Below are positions 34,931-49,043 of a DNA stretch of 64,000 nt, one piece after another. The DNA comes from Phoronis australis (lineage: Eukaryota > Phoronida > Phoronidae), in the NCBI GenBank assembly GCA_002633005.1, contig NMRA01000069.1, forward strand, positions 222,203-286,202. Reading direction: 5' to 3'. The translations under genes and the position numbers were made by a program. Position 1 is the first letter of the stretch. The number at the start of each line of letters is the position of its first letter. A model generated the notes under the pieces. It did no database searches, was not told the origin of the DNA, and worked only from the letters and a program-made list of their open reading frames with translations.

Positions 34931-35939
34931 GATCTCAGAAGACCAATTTTGTCGTTGATAATTTTACTTTAAAACAACCCACAAAAATGAAAATAACAAT
35001 AAATAAAAGATATAAAAGAAATGAAAAGTTCAAAAAATATAAATGCATATGCCAATAATTGAGAAATAAACAAAAGCAATTGACGTTATAGAAGACGGAA
35101 TGGATTACATAAGAAATTAATTGAGCATGAAAGAAGTAATAATACAATTATTTTAAAAACTTTGATTTCATTTGATTTGAGTATGTGATAACACACGTGC
35201 ACAAACGAAATAAATAATGAGTGCACAATTAATATAAAATGAATATAAGCATGTATGTCACCAGGTTAGCTCCAAAAAAGTTAAAATTTTCTCCTCTATG
35301 ACAGTTCATGCAAAGTAGATATATAATACAAGGAATAAATAACACAGTATATATTATAGTGGACAAAATGTGAAAAAATCACTCACAGGTGAGAAAGAAA
35401 TAAAGAGGACGAGTATACGAAAGGATATGAAAAAGAAACACAGATTATTACATGGCAAAGTCGTTATCCCCCGCTATCTAGAGCCTGAGTGGATTTTTGG
35501 AGAATTATCGCCCGAGGGGATATTCAAAATTATTAGAAAACTGAGAGACAGACATCGGTAAATGTCAATTATCTATCATAATACACTTCTCCCTTCTTAA
35601 AAGATGGAAAACTGTGTCATACATTTCAAAAAGCAGTTACATTTTGTGTAATTAGGGCCGCTCGTAGGTAATTAAAAAGCTTGCTGGCGGGGTGGACAAA
35701 GTTTTACTTCCAAGCTCTGTCTCGGTGCATATGATTGTACAAATCTCCAGAACTATCTCAGGTCGTCTTGCGATGAATGTCGCTCACCCACGTGACTTTT
35801 CTGTGAGACTAGTTGGGGCTTGACAGTCGATACCTGACATAAGTACAATGCATTTTATGCGGGCCTTACACAGTTTTTCATGCATCGCTCTGGCACTAGC
35901 ATCCCTGAAGGCACCTAGGATGCACGCGACTGCTTAATT

Positions 35940-36210
35940 CTGTTGTCTTTGTATTGGGTAAAAGAAAAATGTCAAAGTTTGGCTAACTTTGGAACATCGT
36001 ATCTCAGAAATGGCTGATTGGATTCAAATGAAACTTAGTTATACAATGCTTTATGAACTGGTTCACGATACGCCGTTAGAAATTGTTTTCAAAATGTTAC
36101 AGTTTTGCATGAAAGACTATAAAAAATAAGACTTTTATGATTTCCATGAAAAAATGAATGACGAAACCGTATGGCGGGATTATTATCTAAGACATTGCAG
36201 TGTATTACAC
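35940..36210. repeat. dispersed repeat, copy 3 (partial)
   Basis: The 5' half of the repeat: atcgtatctcagaaatggct, followed by diverged sequence including a ttccatgaaaaaatgaatga stretch and ctaagacattgcag, in place of the A-rich middle of the other copies. Confidence 0.45.
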
Positions 36211-39200
36211 ATGGTTGTTGAACTTCTTGACCTCTCAAACGACATGTGTTGCATGAAGAGATGTTATCCTTCGGCCTTTACCTTTGGCTAATTCATTAAT
36301 CTAGTCAATGTTTTATTGATGACTTGTACCGTTAGTAAGATGTACATGCTCTTAGAATGGTAATGTGATGGTGAGGAAAGGCTCTTAGGTGTAGCCAGGA
36401 GTGACACAACTGAGACATGACACTCCTGTCAATAAGTCTGTGATGATGGAAACTTTCATTTCCATTCCCATGTTGTTCAGCGTGTCACAAAAGAATTCAT
36501 GGCAAACGAACAAAACAGTCATCTTTTCGCTGTTAAGATTCTCGATCCAACCACGAAGTGAACTGTCTACGCATAACGGGGGATTTCGTCATCTTTCACA
36601 AGTTTCTGCGTGACCTCTTCTTCCAGCACCGTGAACACGAGATATTAAATCACCTCCCCTGAAGGAGTGTAGGTAAGATCAAAGACTTGTGTGCATAACC
36701 CTGGAAAGCTTCATCCCCGTTGTTTGAGATTGTTCCTTGGCGGTTTGTCTGATCTGAAATATAGTGGTTTAATGTCTACCACATAGTAATGTAGCAACAC
36801 CAATAGCAGGCATGTTTTCACTCTAATTAGAGTGGCTTGATAATTTGAAATTTTCACACCAGTCTCCTCTTCTGTCTGAATAACTGTGCATCTCATTTTC
36901 TTCAATCGGTCTCTTATGGTTGGAATAGATTGTTATTGCTGATTCATAAGAAATCGTCTCTCATAGTTTTGGTTAAGTTCACAGTCGGGTAGATTTTTTA
37001 CTTGTCCCCTTTTCTTCTGGGTGTTGTCCTTTATATTGAAGAACCAGTACCAAATTCATCAGTTGCCACCTTAAATTTTAATTTTATTTTTGTGAAGTCA
37101 GCCTAGTTATTTTGCCATAAGTACGTGTAACCTCTCTTGTTTGGTCTGTGCGTGTAGCAAAGACCCTCCATCAAATCACATGTTGTTCAATCTCAATGTA
37201 TATTAGTGACATCGTGACATCAGGACCTTCTTCACACGATCAATCCTTTGTACATAAGTCATAGATGACGTGGGTGAGTTGTGGGTTGTCAACCTTTTTC
37301 AGGATGTGATAATCCTAAAAATGATGACACTCGGCGGATAACCCAACACTACTTGCAGAGTTACTTTAGACTGGGACACATTGACGAATCGCTTAAACAT
37401 AAATCAGAGTTCCGTCGTGACGTAACTGATGAGTAGTGGCACTTGCCAGGGTCTTCTCTTATCAAAAGAAGACCTGAACCTGGTATCGATGTACCTATTG
37501 CTCCTAGACAGTGGTGGCGATTCCTTCAATTTACAGTTTTAGATGCCGCACTCACTTGTGATCGCAGCTGCTTCAGGTACAGAGGTGGCGGTGATCAAAC
37601 AGAAGTTATATGGTTGCAAAGTAATAAATTAAGTTCAGAGTGGAATTCTTTGTCATCACATATCAACGATTGGCAAATACAGAAGTTGTGAAGCACTGTC
37701 CAAGATGAAGAGTATGCCAACCAGGAAATGTCAGCTGGATTGATTCCCAGATGTCAATCCCATATCACAGACCTGCAGATTTGGAATATCTCGGAACTCA
37801 GTGTTACAAAAAATCATGGTCGGCGAAGCCATTTTGTGACATCTGCTTTTGATAGTTGTACATTGTACAAGTCGTGGAGTTGACGTTTTGTCTCCCTGGT
37901 GTAGCTGTAGATATCATACCCGTTCCGTGGAAGATACAGCTCCTGTGTCATCAATTATGATGCTGTTGTGATCTAAAGTGCACCTGTCTAACATCAATGG
38001 TAGGCCTGATCCATCGGTTTCTCCTTAGAACAAATGGGGTTGAAAAGTCCCATATTTTTATGACACGTCATAAACCATGTCCCGCAGGTTCGTTAATAAA
38101 GATTTTGGCTGGTGTAATGCATCTGCACAGAACTACTAGTCGGGCGTGGAGCAATGGCAGCTGGAGGTCTAATTACTGGAACTATGTTCTGTACCATACA
38201 ACGAACACAACGTGTTCCGAAGTCTTCAAAGTAATGACACTTATGATTCAAGGTCAAGGTCGTCTAATTTTGGGAAGCGATCAGTTGCAGATGCTGCCTT
38301 TCTTTTGATATCACGTTAGGCGTAATGCAGTCTCTTTTACGGCCTTCTCTTATACCTCTTCTTTTTTATCTCTTAGCATGTGAATATATGTGTCTGTGAT
38401 GCCTTCTTTCACAGTGGAACTATACCCCTTCAAAGACCTAGAAGGAGTCGTCATGTCGTTCCTTAGTAGTGGTTTCAGGCGGTTGTTGGCATAGGAATCT
38501 CGTACATTTTGCGTCACGTTTGTGACAACATTGTCCTTTCCACTTCATGTGCCGCATTTTTGGAAACGAGAGCTCTTTATCGCTGTCTCGCGGACGTCCG
38601 GATTTCTTACTTAATGGATCCACACCTTTTTGGAAGCGCGTCGATACGTTACTCCAGAAAATAAGTTACATTGATGAATACACATGCAGTCAATTGCAAG
38701 ACGATTTCCATAGCAATACACAAACCGTCCATTCATTGCCACGAACCAAGTATCGTCGGCACCGATTCTCACAACATTCCAATGTCGCCAGTCTTTACGT
38801 ACGTGTACCTGTAGTCAAACTTGAAAGTCACCATTGCTCCAGAAAAAACAGCTCTTGAAAGGTAAAGTCTGGGATGATTGGTTTGGTTCTCGTATTTTTT
38901 ATTCCTGTTGGTTCAGGAAGTCATGTTGCAGATCACGTGCTTTCTACAGCATACCCGTATGTACCTTGCACATTCTGTTACTTGGGTTTTGTGTTAAACT
39001 CTGTTCAATAATGAATATCGTCGAAATGATACCGCCACGTTACTCACCCTTTAAGACCACTGACTGGCATAAAATATTTCACTGTTATAATTATTGACGC
39101 AGTTAAAACTGCTTTGTTGGTTTTTAAAACGTCACGGCAGCTATCTTGGAAATTGTGTGGTCTTAACCAATTTCTTGTGATCAGACGTTTTGCCTATTAG

Positions 39201-42200
39201 TTAGTGTACCAAGCAGAGTATAAAACCATTGTAAACCTTTTTGTTGCAATTTTTGTGTGTTGGGGGGGGGGTTTGTAACAAAACGACCCATTCAAACTCT
39301 AACATGGTGACCGCTAAAACGTTAAATGGCATGAGACGTTCGAGAAAGTTCTGAATCGCGTCCTGAATTCTTTAAGAGCCACCGCAGACGGGGAGGTACA
39401 TGTACGAGCTGAAGTGTGTGCCTCAATTGAACGGTAGCTGAACTGACGGTTCAAGTCAAGGCGTGTGTGTAACAACAACAATTGAATAGACTAGCTATAG
39501 TATCTTTGCCACTAGTTCACCTTCACTTGAGCTGCCAGCTCAGCTATCGTTCGCTTGAGACAGACAGCTCGGTTTGTAGCTCTATGTCTGCGGTCTCTCT
39601 TACGTTTCAGAGAGCGCCTGTGCTTGGCCATCAAGGCCTTTTCAATTTTGTGATTATCATTGCTGCCAAAATGAAGACCTCGAAGGTTGAAAGTCATAAG
39701 TTTATTACCTTTAGTTCGCTGTCGGACATGAAGCTGTTACGTGATTACAAACGGCAGGTCATTACTTTCATTCTTGTAAAGTTTCCAAGGATTAACAATG
39801 GCCATATTATCAGATGCATTTAATGTTACACAGGTGGTCATAAAATAAAATTTGGGGTCAAGAACCTTAAAACACAAGGGCGTAAAACCTTCATCAACTG
39901 TCACTGTTGATAATTATTTATATGTCTGCTTCTCCAGGTCTAAGTAGGAAAAGGTTAAAAGACGTCGATACTAGGACTAATTGTTGTTTTCAATGTCATA
40001 CATGCATATATCAACAGGAATCCATACTGTCGAATTACATAGCCACCTATGCCAACAAAACAATGCCTGTTGATATTGGGGGTCATACGCGCAAATATTT
40101 TACCTGAATTGTCTTTTTTTCTCGTCAGAAACACGAAAAATTCACCGTAGATAGCGTCTCGCAGATAACCGTATTTCCCATAATGACCACAGAGGCTTTT
40201 TACTGTAACTGGGAATGAGTTGTATGTGTTGCTATCAGTTAAATAATGGTGTTTTGAGCATTTTTAATTGAGGCATTACGTGAAAATTTTAAAAAATGGT
40301 GTTACGTCGTGGGCGGAAGACATCTCCACTAGTCACGTCAGAGTAGCCGCAACGGAGTTGCGCCAATGTGGGTAGAAATGTTTCTAGAATTCACTCAGCT
40401 AGGCAATTAAGTGTTGAATGCGATCAAAACAAAACGGTCTGCAACTTTTTAATTCCGAAAAGCCATGAAAAATCCACTCGCGGTCTTGACAGTCGGTGGC
40501 CGGGGAATCGAGCCCAACACGGAGACTGGAGTCGATTAACGTTGAAATGCGTCGCTCGCTTGGTTACTCAGTAATTACGTGTATTAACATTTCACAAATA
40601 AGAATTGTAAACTCAAACACGTTGGCAGAATGTATAGTTGCAACATTGCTTCGTGCCCGCCAGTAGGCGAGAGTGAAAGCCAGTAAAGGTTTACTGAAAC
40701 GTGTGCGTCACACAATTCTTACACAGATGTGTGAAAATAGCTTGTTAGCTTACTGATTGTGAAGACAGAAACACGGGCAGGACGGGTAGACGTTATAAAT
40801 GACTTCAACAATGATTTCTCCACTGCATGCTATGTAACCTAAGCGGGAAATTTCATGGAGATACGTAAATACGTAAAACGATTAAAAAAATTGGAGTGCA
40901 TTTATACCAATTTTTTATTTTGTTTTCACATCATCTTTTTATCACCTTCACTACTGTTTCGGCACCATTGTTTGAATAGTAAATACCCGTCTCCGGGCTG
41001 CAAGAGACTCTTGGTAAAAAAAATTCAAGCTGTGTCAAGATAGTTTAGAGTGAACAAACTTAAGATTTTGTCAACATCGAGTTCACCTGCAACTTCCAGT
41101 CATTATCGATCGGGTTGTATTTTTTACATTTCCGTTTTTATCGCAACGGTGAATTAACTGCTTCATCTGGCAACAGTATCGACACGGTTACGACTGGCAT
41201 CGCCGGTTGTCCTAGGTAAGATCGCAACCCATGACATCACTTGGCGGGAAACTAGTGAATTAACAAATTTTACTTTGAATTTAAAATCTTACAGTTATTG
41301 TGTTACAAAAGCAATTGTTGGTCCAGCTTGGTTTTGTGCCATACATGAAGGAGTCGAAACCACAGAAACTAAACAACAGCGGACTAGAAGCTCTTTAAAG
41401 TTTCGTTTTTATCCTTGTGCTAACTAGCACTTTGATTACGTGTCACATTTATGTACAGTTTTCAATTTCGCACTAACGAGCGCCGAGATGAAGAGAACGG
41501 AATTTCGATCGTTTGTTGTAACTAGGAAGAATAACAGAGTGCTCGGGCTGCGGCCGGCCCATACACCTCCTGTCGAAAGGTTCAAAAACACGTGATATAG
41601 GCAGTTGGCAACCAAGCGAACGTTTGTTTGAAAAGCAAACAATGAGCGAGTGACGTCTGATTCAACTACATTGACCGGTGTTTTGCTAAAGACGATATCC
41701 CAATATAATTTCACCTTGATAGTTGTAACAAGTGAATAAAGCGGACCTTGAAAGAACAAACGATTAGACAAAAACATTCCGGGTTTGACAAAGAAGACGA
41801 ATTCTCCGCATCTGTCATTCTTGGTATCCGTGGATACACAGATAATTAGCCGGAGGCATGGCCTTTACGTTTCTTATCACAGCTTTCATTTCTCTGAAAA
41901 CGCCCGTTCAAGAAAAAGCAAAAAGTTGTCACATTACAGAAAAAATATTTTCACATCAGTCACCTGGCAAATAAAATTATTTACTTGACCTTTGATCAAC
42001 CCGTGATTTATCGCTACTTTCTGGGACAATCCGAATGGATGTATCCTAGAAGGTTCCTGTCATCCTATATGGTTAGTGTTTAGTTTAAAGGGTTGACATG
42101 CAGTAAGTAAAATTTTCTATCAGTATCAGGGATATTCCAGGACTGTGCCTTTGCGCCATTAGCGCATGAAAAAAATGATAAAAAGGTACAAGTATACCTC

Positions 42201-44076
42201 CGCACTGCGCTCCCCCCCGGGCGCATCTTTTAAAACGCAACACTTTTCCAAAAATGCAAGATTCTAGTCAACTTAGTCGGGTAAAACATGACTCTGTTCT
42301 TATTTTGATTGCCCTTCTGGTTTCTGTTTCATATATGATGCCACTTTGATTACACTGTCTGCTTGGCACAAACTTTTTGAAAAAGGCACACTTTTTATCG
42401 TCAGGTGCGCCCAAAGCCGAGTGCACAGGTTCAAACCTGGTCGGAAATATCCCTGCAATATACTCGCGTGCACATAAGTCACCCAAAACACAGAAAATGC
42501 AACATCGTTGTAACTAGACATTGCAGTACCTATATAGCCGTACATTTTCTCAAGTAAATTGACAATCACAAGGCTGAGACGTTTAGTTAGGAAGCTTAGT
42601 TCAACAAAGATCAAATGGAAATGATGTTTTGAAACGCATGGTCACTAGACTTAGCCCGCCTCGGACCCTTTTGCCCCTAGACGATGATTGAAGCATAGGG
42701 TTGTAGTATTGCATTACTCAAACACTTTTAGGTAGTAATGGTTTTACATTTGATCAATAACACAAGTGACCCTCTCTGCTGATTCTGTGGCCAAGAGCCC
42801 GGAGCACGATGACGTCATTTATCTACAGTGCATTCGTACTCATGGTGACTTTTACTGATCTTGCTATAACAATGCCGCAATCTTATGTATTCAAAAGAAC
42901 GTGTAAACGTTGAATCTATAAGCAGATCAACTGAAATACGATTATTTTGTATAGATACGACATTAAAGCAAAAGTGACGGGTTTAAAGAAAAATGGAATG
43001 TGAAAAGGAAATTGTTTAGGTTTTTTGAGTATGTTTATAATGGCTTGCTATGGAAAACTGAATTCACTATTATTTCAAATATTGTTTCAATGTAGTGCGA
43101 CTGAATCAAGTAAAAAAACTCATGCTTTTGTTCTCCATGATTTTTAAGATGAGGTTCGGACACTTCAGTGCTATTTCTTGGGAGTAATGAAAATTTAACA
43201 GAAAAGTAACAACAAAACACAACCCGTGGATACATAGAATGTATTCATTCAGAAAGACGTGTTCCTTAATCTGCGGCAGAATGGCTCATTCGTGGTGAAC
43301 CAGGGAACAGACGCATTTTCAGTACGCCGAGGCCAGTACTATATCTGCCAGTAATAGGGCTCTTCAATCTCCCAGTTGATAACGATTTGATGGTTTCGCT
43401 ACAAATTGAAGGGAGACAATCTTTAGCGACTGCAACTCATTTCCTTGTCAGATCTGTCAAATTCGATTACGCCTGCCTTGTTTTGGCGCTCTCTTTTGAG
43501 AGCGCTGCGACATGTTTTGAGTAACGTTGCGTGTAATGAATTTAATTTCCCATAATTTTGTCCGTAAACCTTCCAACTCTTTGATGACGCCTTCCCGTAA
43601 AGAAACGGCGCGTAGACTATTCCCCGCGCTGCATAAGGTCAAACAAAAGATGTATGGCCGAATTGCGCACCCAGGAGTTAACCCACTACATGGGAACCTT
43701 AAGTAATTGTCGGTCGGAAGTTCTTGCGTCAAGAGACCTGTACAAGGTAAACAGTTATTAGTACAACATGTTTTTTATCAGCCAAGCGTCGACTTGCAGC
43801 AGCTACCGTGTTCATGATTTTAGTGGTATTTTTTCGAGATGTACTTCGCTTTGAAGAAGATAAGGTGCACAGCTTTTCGTTGAACATTTAAGTAGAAAGG
43901 GAAGAAACGTTTCGCGTTCCGTCTACTTCCTAATAGCGGGCGCATGCGCATAGGTAATTGCCTTGGGGCTCTCACGATGACAATGTTTGTTTTTATATAA
44001 TTATACTTCACAATTTGTGTTTAAGTTAATAAATACACCAACTCTCTTTCATAACGAGTCTATATGCTAATTGCAG

Positions 44077-44292
44077 GTCGAGGAGCTTGCGTTCGAGAGT
44101 TCGCGTAGACGAAAATATCCAGTCAATCAAGTTCGACGCAAATTGGTGCCGTCTAGAAAGAAATGGCTTTATTATTCAAGCACTCTGCATATGGGTCTTA
44201 ATGAAACCAAACTAACGATCGTATTACTGATCACATTGGCAATGTTTTGCAGCGGAATTAACCGATGTTTTGGGTTAACATATGCACTTTGA
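44077..44292 (+). CDS. candidate terminal exon, unknown protein with one hydrophobic helix
   Basis: A good acceptor (tgctaattgcag) precedes a 71-codon frame ending in TGA. The first half is strongly basic (S-S-R-R-R-K-Y-P, V-R-R-K-L-V-P-S-R-K-K-W). The second half contains a hydrophobic stretch, T-I-V-L-L-I-T-L-A-M-F-C, long enough for a membrane helix, then a short tail. I do not recognise it. With one splice site and no homology it may be chance. Confidence 0.2.
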   Translation, partial: VEELAFESSRRRKYPVNQVRRKLVPSRKKWLYYSSTLHMGLNETKLTIVLLITLAMFCSGINRCFGLTYAL

Positions 44293-44751
44293 CATAAGGT
44301 TCCTGCGCCTGATAAACAAACTAAAGCAAATCTTTTGAAAAATAATTAGGTAACCTATAAGTGGCATCTTAACAAGCTCAAACAGTTTATTTCAACCGCC
44401 TGTCTTTGTTTTCCCAATCATCGATACGAGTAGATGTGTTAATTTCCCAAACCTGTTTGTTTCTTTGTTTGGTTGTCCATTTGTTTTTGTTTATTTGCAT
44501 GTTTATTTGACATAGTCAAATTCATAAAAACATGGATATAAAGTTTTGCTTTCCACGATAAATGTTATTGTTTTATTTTGTCACATCATAACGAACGATT
44601 ATGAACAAAAAAATGATTATTGGACTTTGTACCAAAATGCAGTACTACACATTCACTATAATTCAGGTGATCTCTGACAGTTTACGCCATCTCACAGTAT
44701 AGGTTTAACTATCGCTGTTATCCTAAACACATCCGTTGAAAGCGATCTCAC

Positions 44752-44792
44752 ACTACAGAGTTTGATTTTTTAGTCAAGGTAAACTCTGTAGT
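44752..44792. repeat. perfect 12-bp inverted repeat
   Basis: actacagagttt is followed by 17 nt and then the exact reverse complement aaactctgtagt. It could be the ends of a tiny element or a hairpin. Confidence 0.6.
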
Positions 44793-47700
44793 AAACGCCA
44801 CGCATGGTAAACATTGATAAGCGTATCATTCACTAGTCAACGGAGAAACGGCAAAATATTGTAATCACTTCGACGGTTAAGTAAATTTAAGACTTAATTC
44901 GAAATTTTAATAATTAAGATCTGTTTAAGTCAAAAGAGAGTCTAGAGAGAGGCAGACTTCTTAATTGTAATCGAAGAGGCGACGCAAATTCACAGACGCA
45001 GCAATTCGACATCAAAGATAATGTGCTTCATTAGGCGATTTATCAAATTTGTTTTTATAGGTATATGGCTACCTTTCGTGGTTGAGCGGCGTCTATGAAA
45101 ATTATTCCCACAGGAGTCGCTCCGACTCATTGGTTACGAATAGAGTTATTTCTTGAGTGAGACTCGTTGTCTAAGAAAAAGATCTATGAATGAATAAATA
45201 AATTTCCCCGAAAGAAAACTACGGCAAGGTCAAAATTTCACAACAATGCCCCTCCTCTAGAAATCCATATCCGTATGATATCGATCGGGTAATTTGCTAG
45301 CATTTCGAATGCAAAGTGATGGCTGATACCCCGGCCCATATGCAATTTCAGATTTCAACAGAAAATGATTTGTTTTGCTCAAACTGTTGCAGTATAGAGC
45401 CGCATTGACAAAATGGGCCCAGGTGAAGCAATTAAGATTATTTTCACGACACCATTTGTAGATTAGGTGAACCCATTGACACGCCGAGCTTCAACCTTAC
45501 CGTTGTCTGATCGATTCGAACGTCTGTATTACAAGTGCCCCAAGTGCATTGTAAATCCGTCTGAACGTTTTCGTTCACAACCAATGTGGGTGGGACAAAG
45601 ATGGCCGGTTATCGCGGTGTTTACATGTTCCCTCGACCTGACTGAATGGAATTTTTAGTTTGAATCGATTTACCTGTCAGAACTATCCATCGCATTCTTT
45701 TTAATTGAAATTGTAAGACTTAAATGTAGCTGCGCACCTGTTTCGCGCATGACTTGTTCATTACTTTTCGTACTAGTTGCTGACTCTATAATTTGCATGC
45801 AACAGAGCGGTATTTCACGCCCGCGAGACTTGCACGTGCGTGATGCTTGTAAATGACGTATATACCTGACGCGACACCGGGTTTTGCATATTACGTATCC
45901 CACATTTGAGATGTCAATTTGTTTGGAAATGCGCTCAAATTCTGCTGCGAAAGACGGTTTCAATAAAATTCACGTAGCGAGAACTCATTAGAAGTGAAAG
46001 CTCACTGTCAATACTTATTTACGGATCAAACAGAGTAAATGAACGACTGTTAGAGACGGCTATTGAGTTTTGTATTATCAATTTAAGTTTGGTTCTCAGC
46101 ATCGTTAGCGATATTTGTTCATCCAAGACGGTCGATAAATTTCAAACCTAACTAAGTTGGTTTGTAGATTTATCTAAATTTATGTTAACCTTTCATATAG
46201 TAATAATATTTTTGTTTTTAACTATACTATAATGTATTCCAACACATTCCTTGTGATCCGAAGTAACTTAAGCACCGAAACGTTAACATCGAAAATTCTG
46301 CAAATTGATTCGATTCACATTCAGGAACAAACGTGGTTTGCGTCTGGGCGAAAGCAAGTACAGTAACACCTTGTTTGTGGTATTTTTTCAAGGGACTAAA
46401 CATTTGCAACACTTCCGCTAATGTCTAAAAGTCGTGTTTCTCTCAATGTTTTGCAACTATAAGTAGACCCCCCGGGTCAGCTTAGTGGCTTACACAGTAC
46501 AAGCATAGCAATTCTGCATAACTTTTGCTTTATTTTTCACATCTGTGAGAGATGTCATAACGCAAAATATTCACCAAATTCCCGAGGGTGATCAGTTTTA
46601 GACGCTGAAGATTTATATACCTGCCAGCCAATCAGAGGTATCCCAATGAAATCTTTGTTATGCCTTGGAAAATGTACTTTGGGCATAATATTCCCAAGAC
46701 TCCGTCATAAAAATTGGAACTGTTTGGTTAGATTAGATATTTTTAAAGCATTGAACCTACTACAAAAACGGTAGTGTGTTCGACTGTTAAACGTCCAATA
46801 AACCGAATTGTACCTTCTTTCAAAAACGCTTTTGGTTTAGATAAAGCCGATTTCACCTTGTGCTTTACTTAGATTAGTCGTGATTTCTAGGCTTAGGTTT
46901 ATCTCACTGTTCGTTATTGTAACTTCAGACCTACTGGTAATGTGGGTTAGTCTGAGTCGACGAAGAACGTTTTATCGTAACGAGTAAAGGATAAAAGCAT
47001 GATGACGAGGCTTTGAAAGAACAAACGGTTTAAAAAGTCGCCATAGCGTTTACGCTAACCTATCAAAAGACAGTACCTTTCGAGAGCGAAACACAATTTT
47101 CATTCAAGCGACTTGCATCTATCCGTCAAGTGTTAAATGGCCGGTGAAACCTTTCAGATGAAGCTATTTCTACACTTCTGCGAAGCATTGTTCCGTATGA
47201 TTCTGTTTCACGCCCATACAGTTGGAACACGTGTTGCATCGCACAGTGTTATGGCATATTGCAACTTGTCCTTAAATAAGTATTTATAGACACGGGGCTA
47301 CAGGTAGAAACCTACGGTGGAACTCACTTTGGCCTAAATTTTACAAACAAAAATCTTACCTTTGCGAGGCTATTTGCATCGCTAAATTGGAATGCGCTTT
47401 CTTTACACCATAAGATGGATCGATTAACGTTGTTTGTTTGCAATATTAATCAACAGATTTTCGACAATCTCTCCTGGAGACAATTTCTCGAAGCGACAAT
47501 TGCCTTTTGATTGTTGGCGAACAATCAGTCTACCAATGGCTTAGCGTCATTTAGTGAAACATGCTAAGCCAACCGTTGACTGTTTTAGCTAAAAGTCAGA
47601 AAATCTGTCTACAATTAGAAGCCAAAGCACAAAAATTCCTTGCCTGCTCGTGAGCAGACTAAAAACAAAGACAAAAGACAAAAAGATAAATTTTACTTAA

Positions 47701-48964
47701 TAGACTCTTCGAGAATCAGACCTTGGCCAGGTGGCGCCAATTTTTCATGAGTCAACCGCAAATTATCTTAGCATGCGGACACGACCTCGCCTACGGGAAC
47801 CCACCGAATGTCTCTTCGATCAGGACAGTTGAACAAGGAAATAGTTTGCATACGACAGGGAGGGGGCAATATTGGCAGGCGTAAACGATGTTTAATAAAA
47901 GAGTATTGTGTTTTGGATTTCTCAGCGGCGTTATGAAACGGCAGATTGGACCTGCGAACATTTACAAAGGCCACTTGAATAGAACAGAGCGTGATTGTTT
48001 TATAATCCGGATACGCTTCGCGATGAGCGAAGGTGGAGTACTGCATTTTTTGAAATTATCTGTTTTGCAAATATGTCCAGCGGCAATCACCACGAGAACG
48101 AATTGCTGATAGCAAATTACAGGAGTATTTGAAAGACAAGAGGGGCGTTCACGCATCACGAAGACTAGCCATGCACGTGCAACAAGAGTTCGTAACACCT
48201 ACGGCGATATCTCTCGTAATCCAGCACGATCTGTCTTTTAACTCTAACAGAGCAAGCTCAAGAAATCATCCAACAGTTATTTACAGTCGGGCTTGAATGT
48301 ACGCCACCTCTCCAAATTTCACTAAGAAGTGGCAAATATAGGATTGACCGTATGTTTTGAGCTAGATGTGCTGGTTGTGAATGATAATATGATAATTGGT
48401 TGATTTTTTTCGCTTGCACCGAGTAAAAAGTTGTTGACCTTTTAAATGGTCCATTTTAATGTTGGTGAGTGCGCACAGGGGCACCGCATCCGCCAACCAG
48501 GTTTTACTGTACCCTAGCAGATTGTTTCTCAAACTATCTCAGAGATCTCGAGAAAAAAATTACTGAGGAAAATGGCGAAGTCCGAACAAGTCGATCGATT
48601 TTCGGAAGGTATTCAAATCTATGTAGTGCCCTCTGTTGTTGTTGTAATCACCAAGAAGATATTTTTGAACCAGTACCAATTTATATACATTCGAGTCGAA
48701 CTACCCTTGGCCTCTGTTAGCTGTTTGATTTTTTAAACAAGATGATAACTATTTTTAAGTGACTCCTGAAATTTAGGCAAACCTTAACCTCAACTACTTC
48801 CGGGTGGCAAAATAAAATTCAACAGAAAATTTCAGTACCCCTTTAAATGTAATGAAATGCGGAATTAGAATTCATAGGTTTTCTGTGTACAATTTTAAAC
48901 CACAGAAAAGTTTCAACTATCTCTTCTACAGCAATGCAAACAACAGTGCAATATACTTGTTTTT

Positions 48965-49043
48965 CACACACCCACACGCGCACACGCACACACGCGCACG
49001 CAAGTGCACGCACGCACACATACACACACGCGCGCACACACCC
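48965..49043. repeat. degenerate (CA)n/(CG) microsatellite
   Basis: Alternating purine-pyrimidine tract of CACA and CGCG words (for example cacacgcgcacacgcacaca). The open frames through it on either strand are artefacts. Confidence 0.9.

Larger units (their letters stand above)
32899..44076. other. gene-poor interval
   Basis: It contains two copies of the ~450-bp repeat and the degenerate tRNA-like sequence at 34.9 kb. Short frames at 36.4-38.9 kb on both strands may be remnants of a DNA transposon, but their order does not make sense. A poly-G run lies near 39264. No gene is supported. Confidence 0.4.

Noticed and set aside
36400-38860. Possible piggyBac-like transposase fragments (a W-W-R-F-L string near 37510 on plus, a Cys-rich C-C-H-K-R-D string near 38510 on minus)
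   Set aside because: The fragments are on opposite strands and in the wrong order for one transposase. The matches are short and could be chance. A BLASTx of the interval would decide.
40480-40530. tRNA-like B-box on the minus strand
   Set aside because: A single weak match (ggctcgattcc) without other arms.
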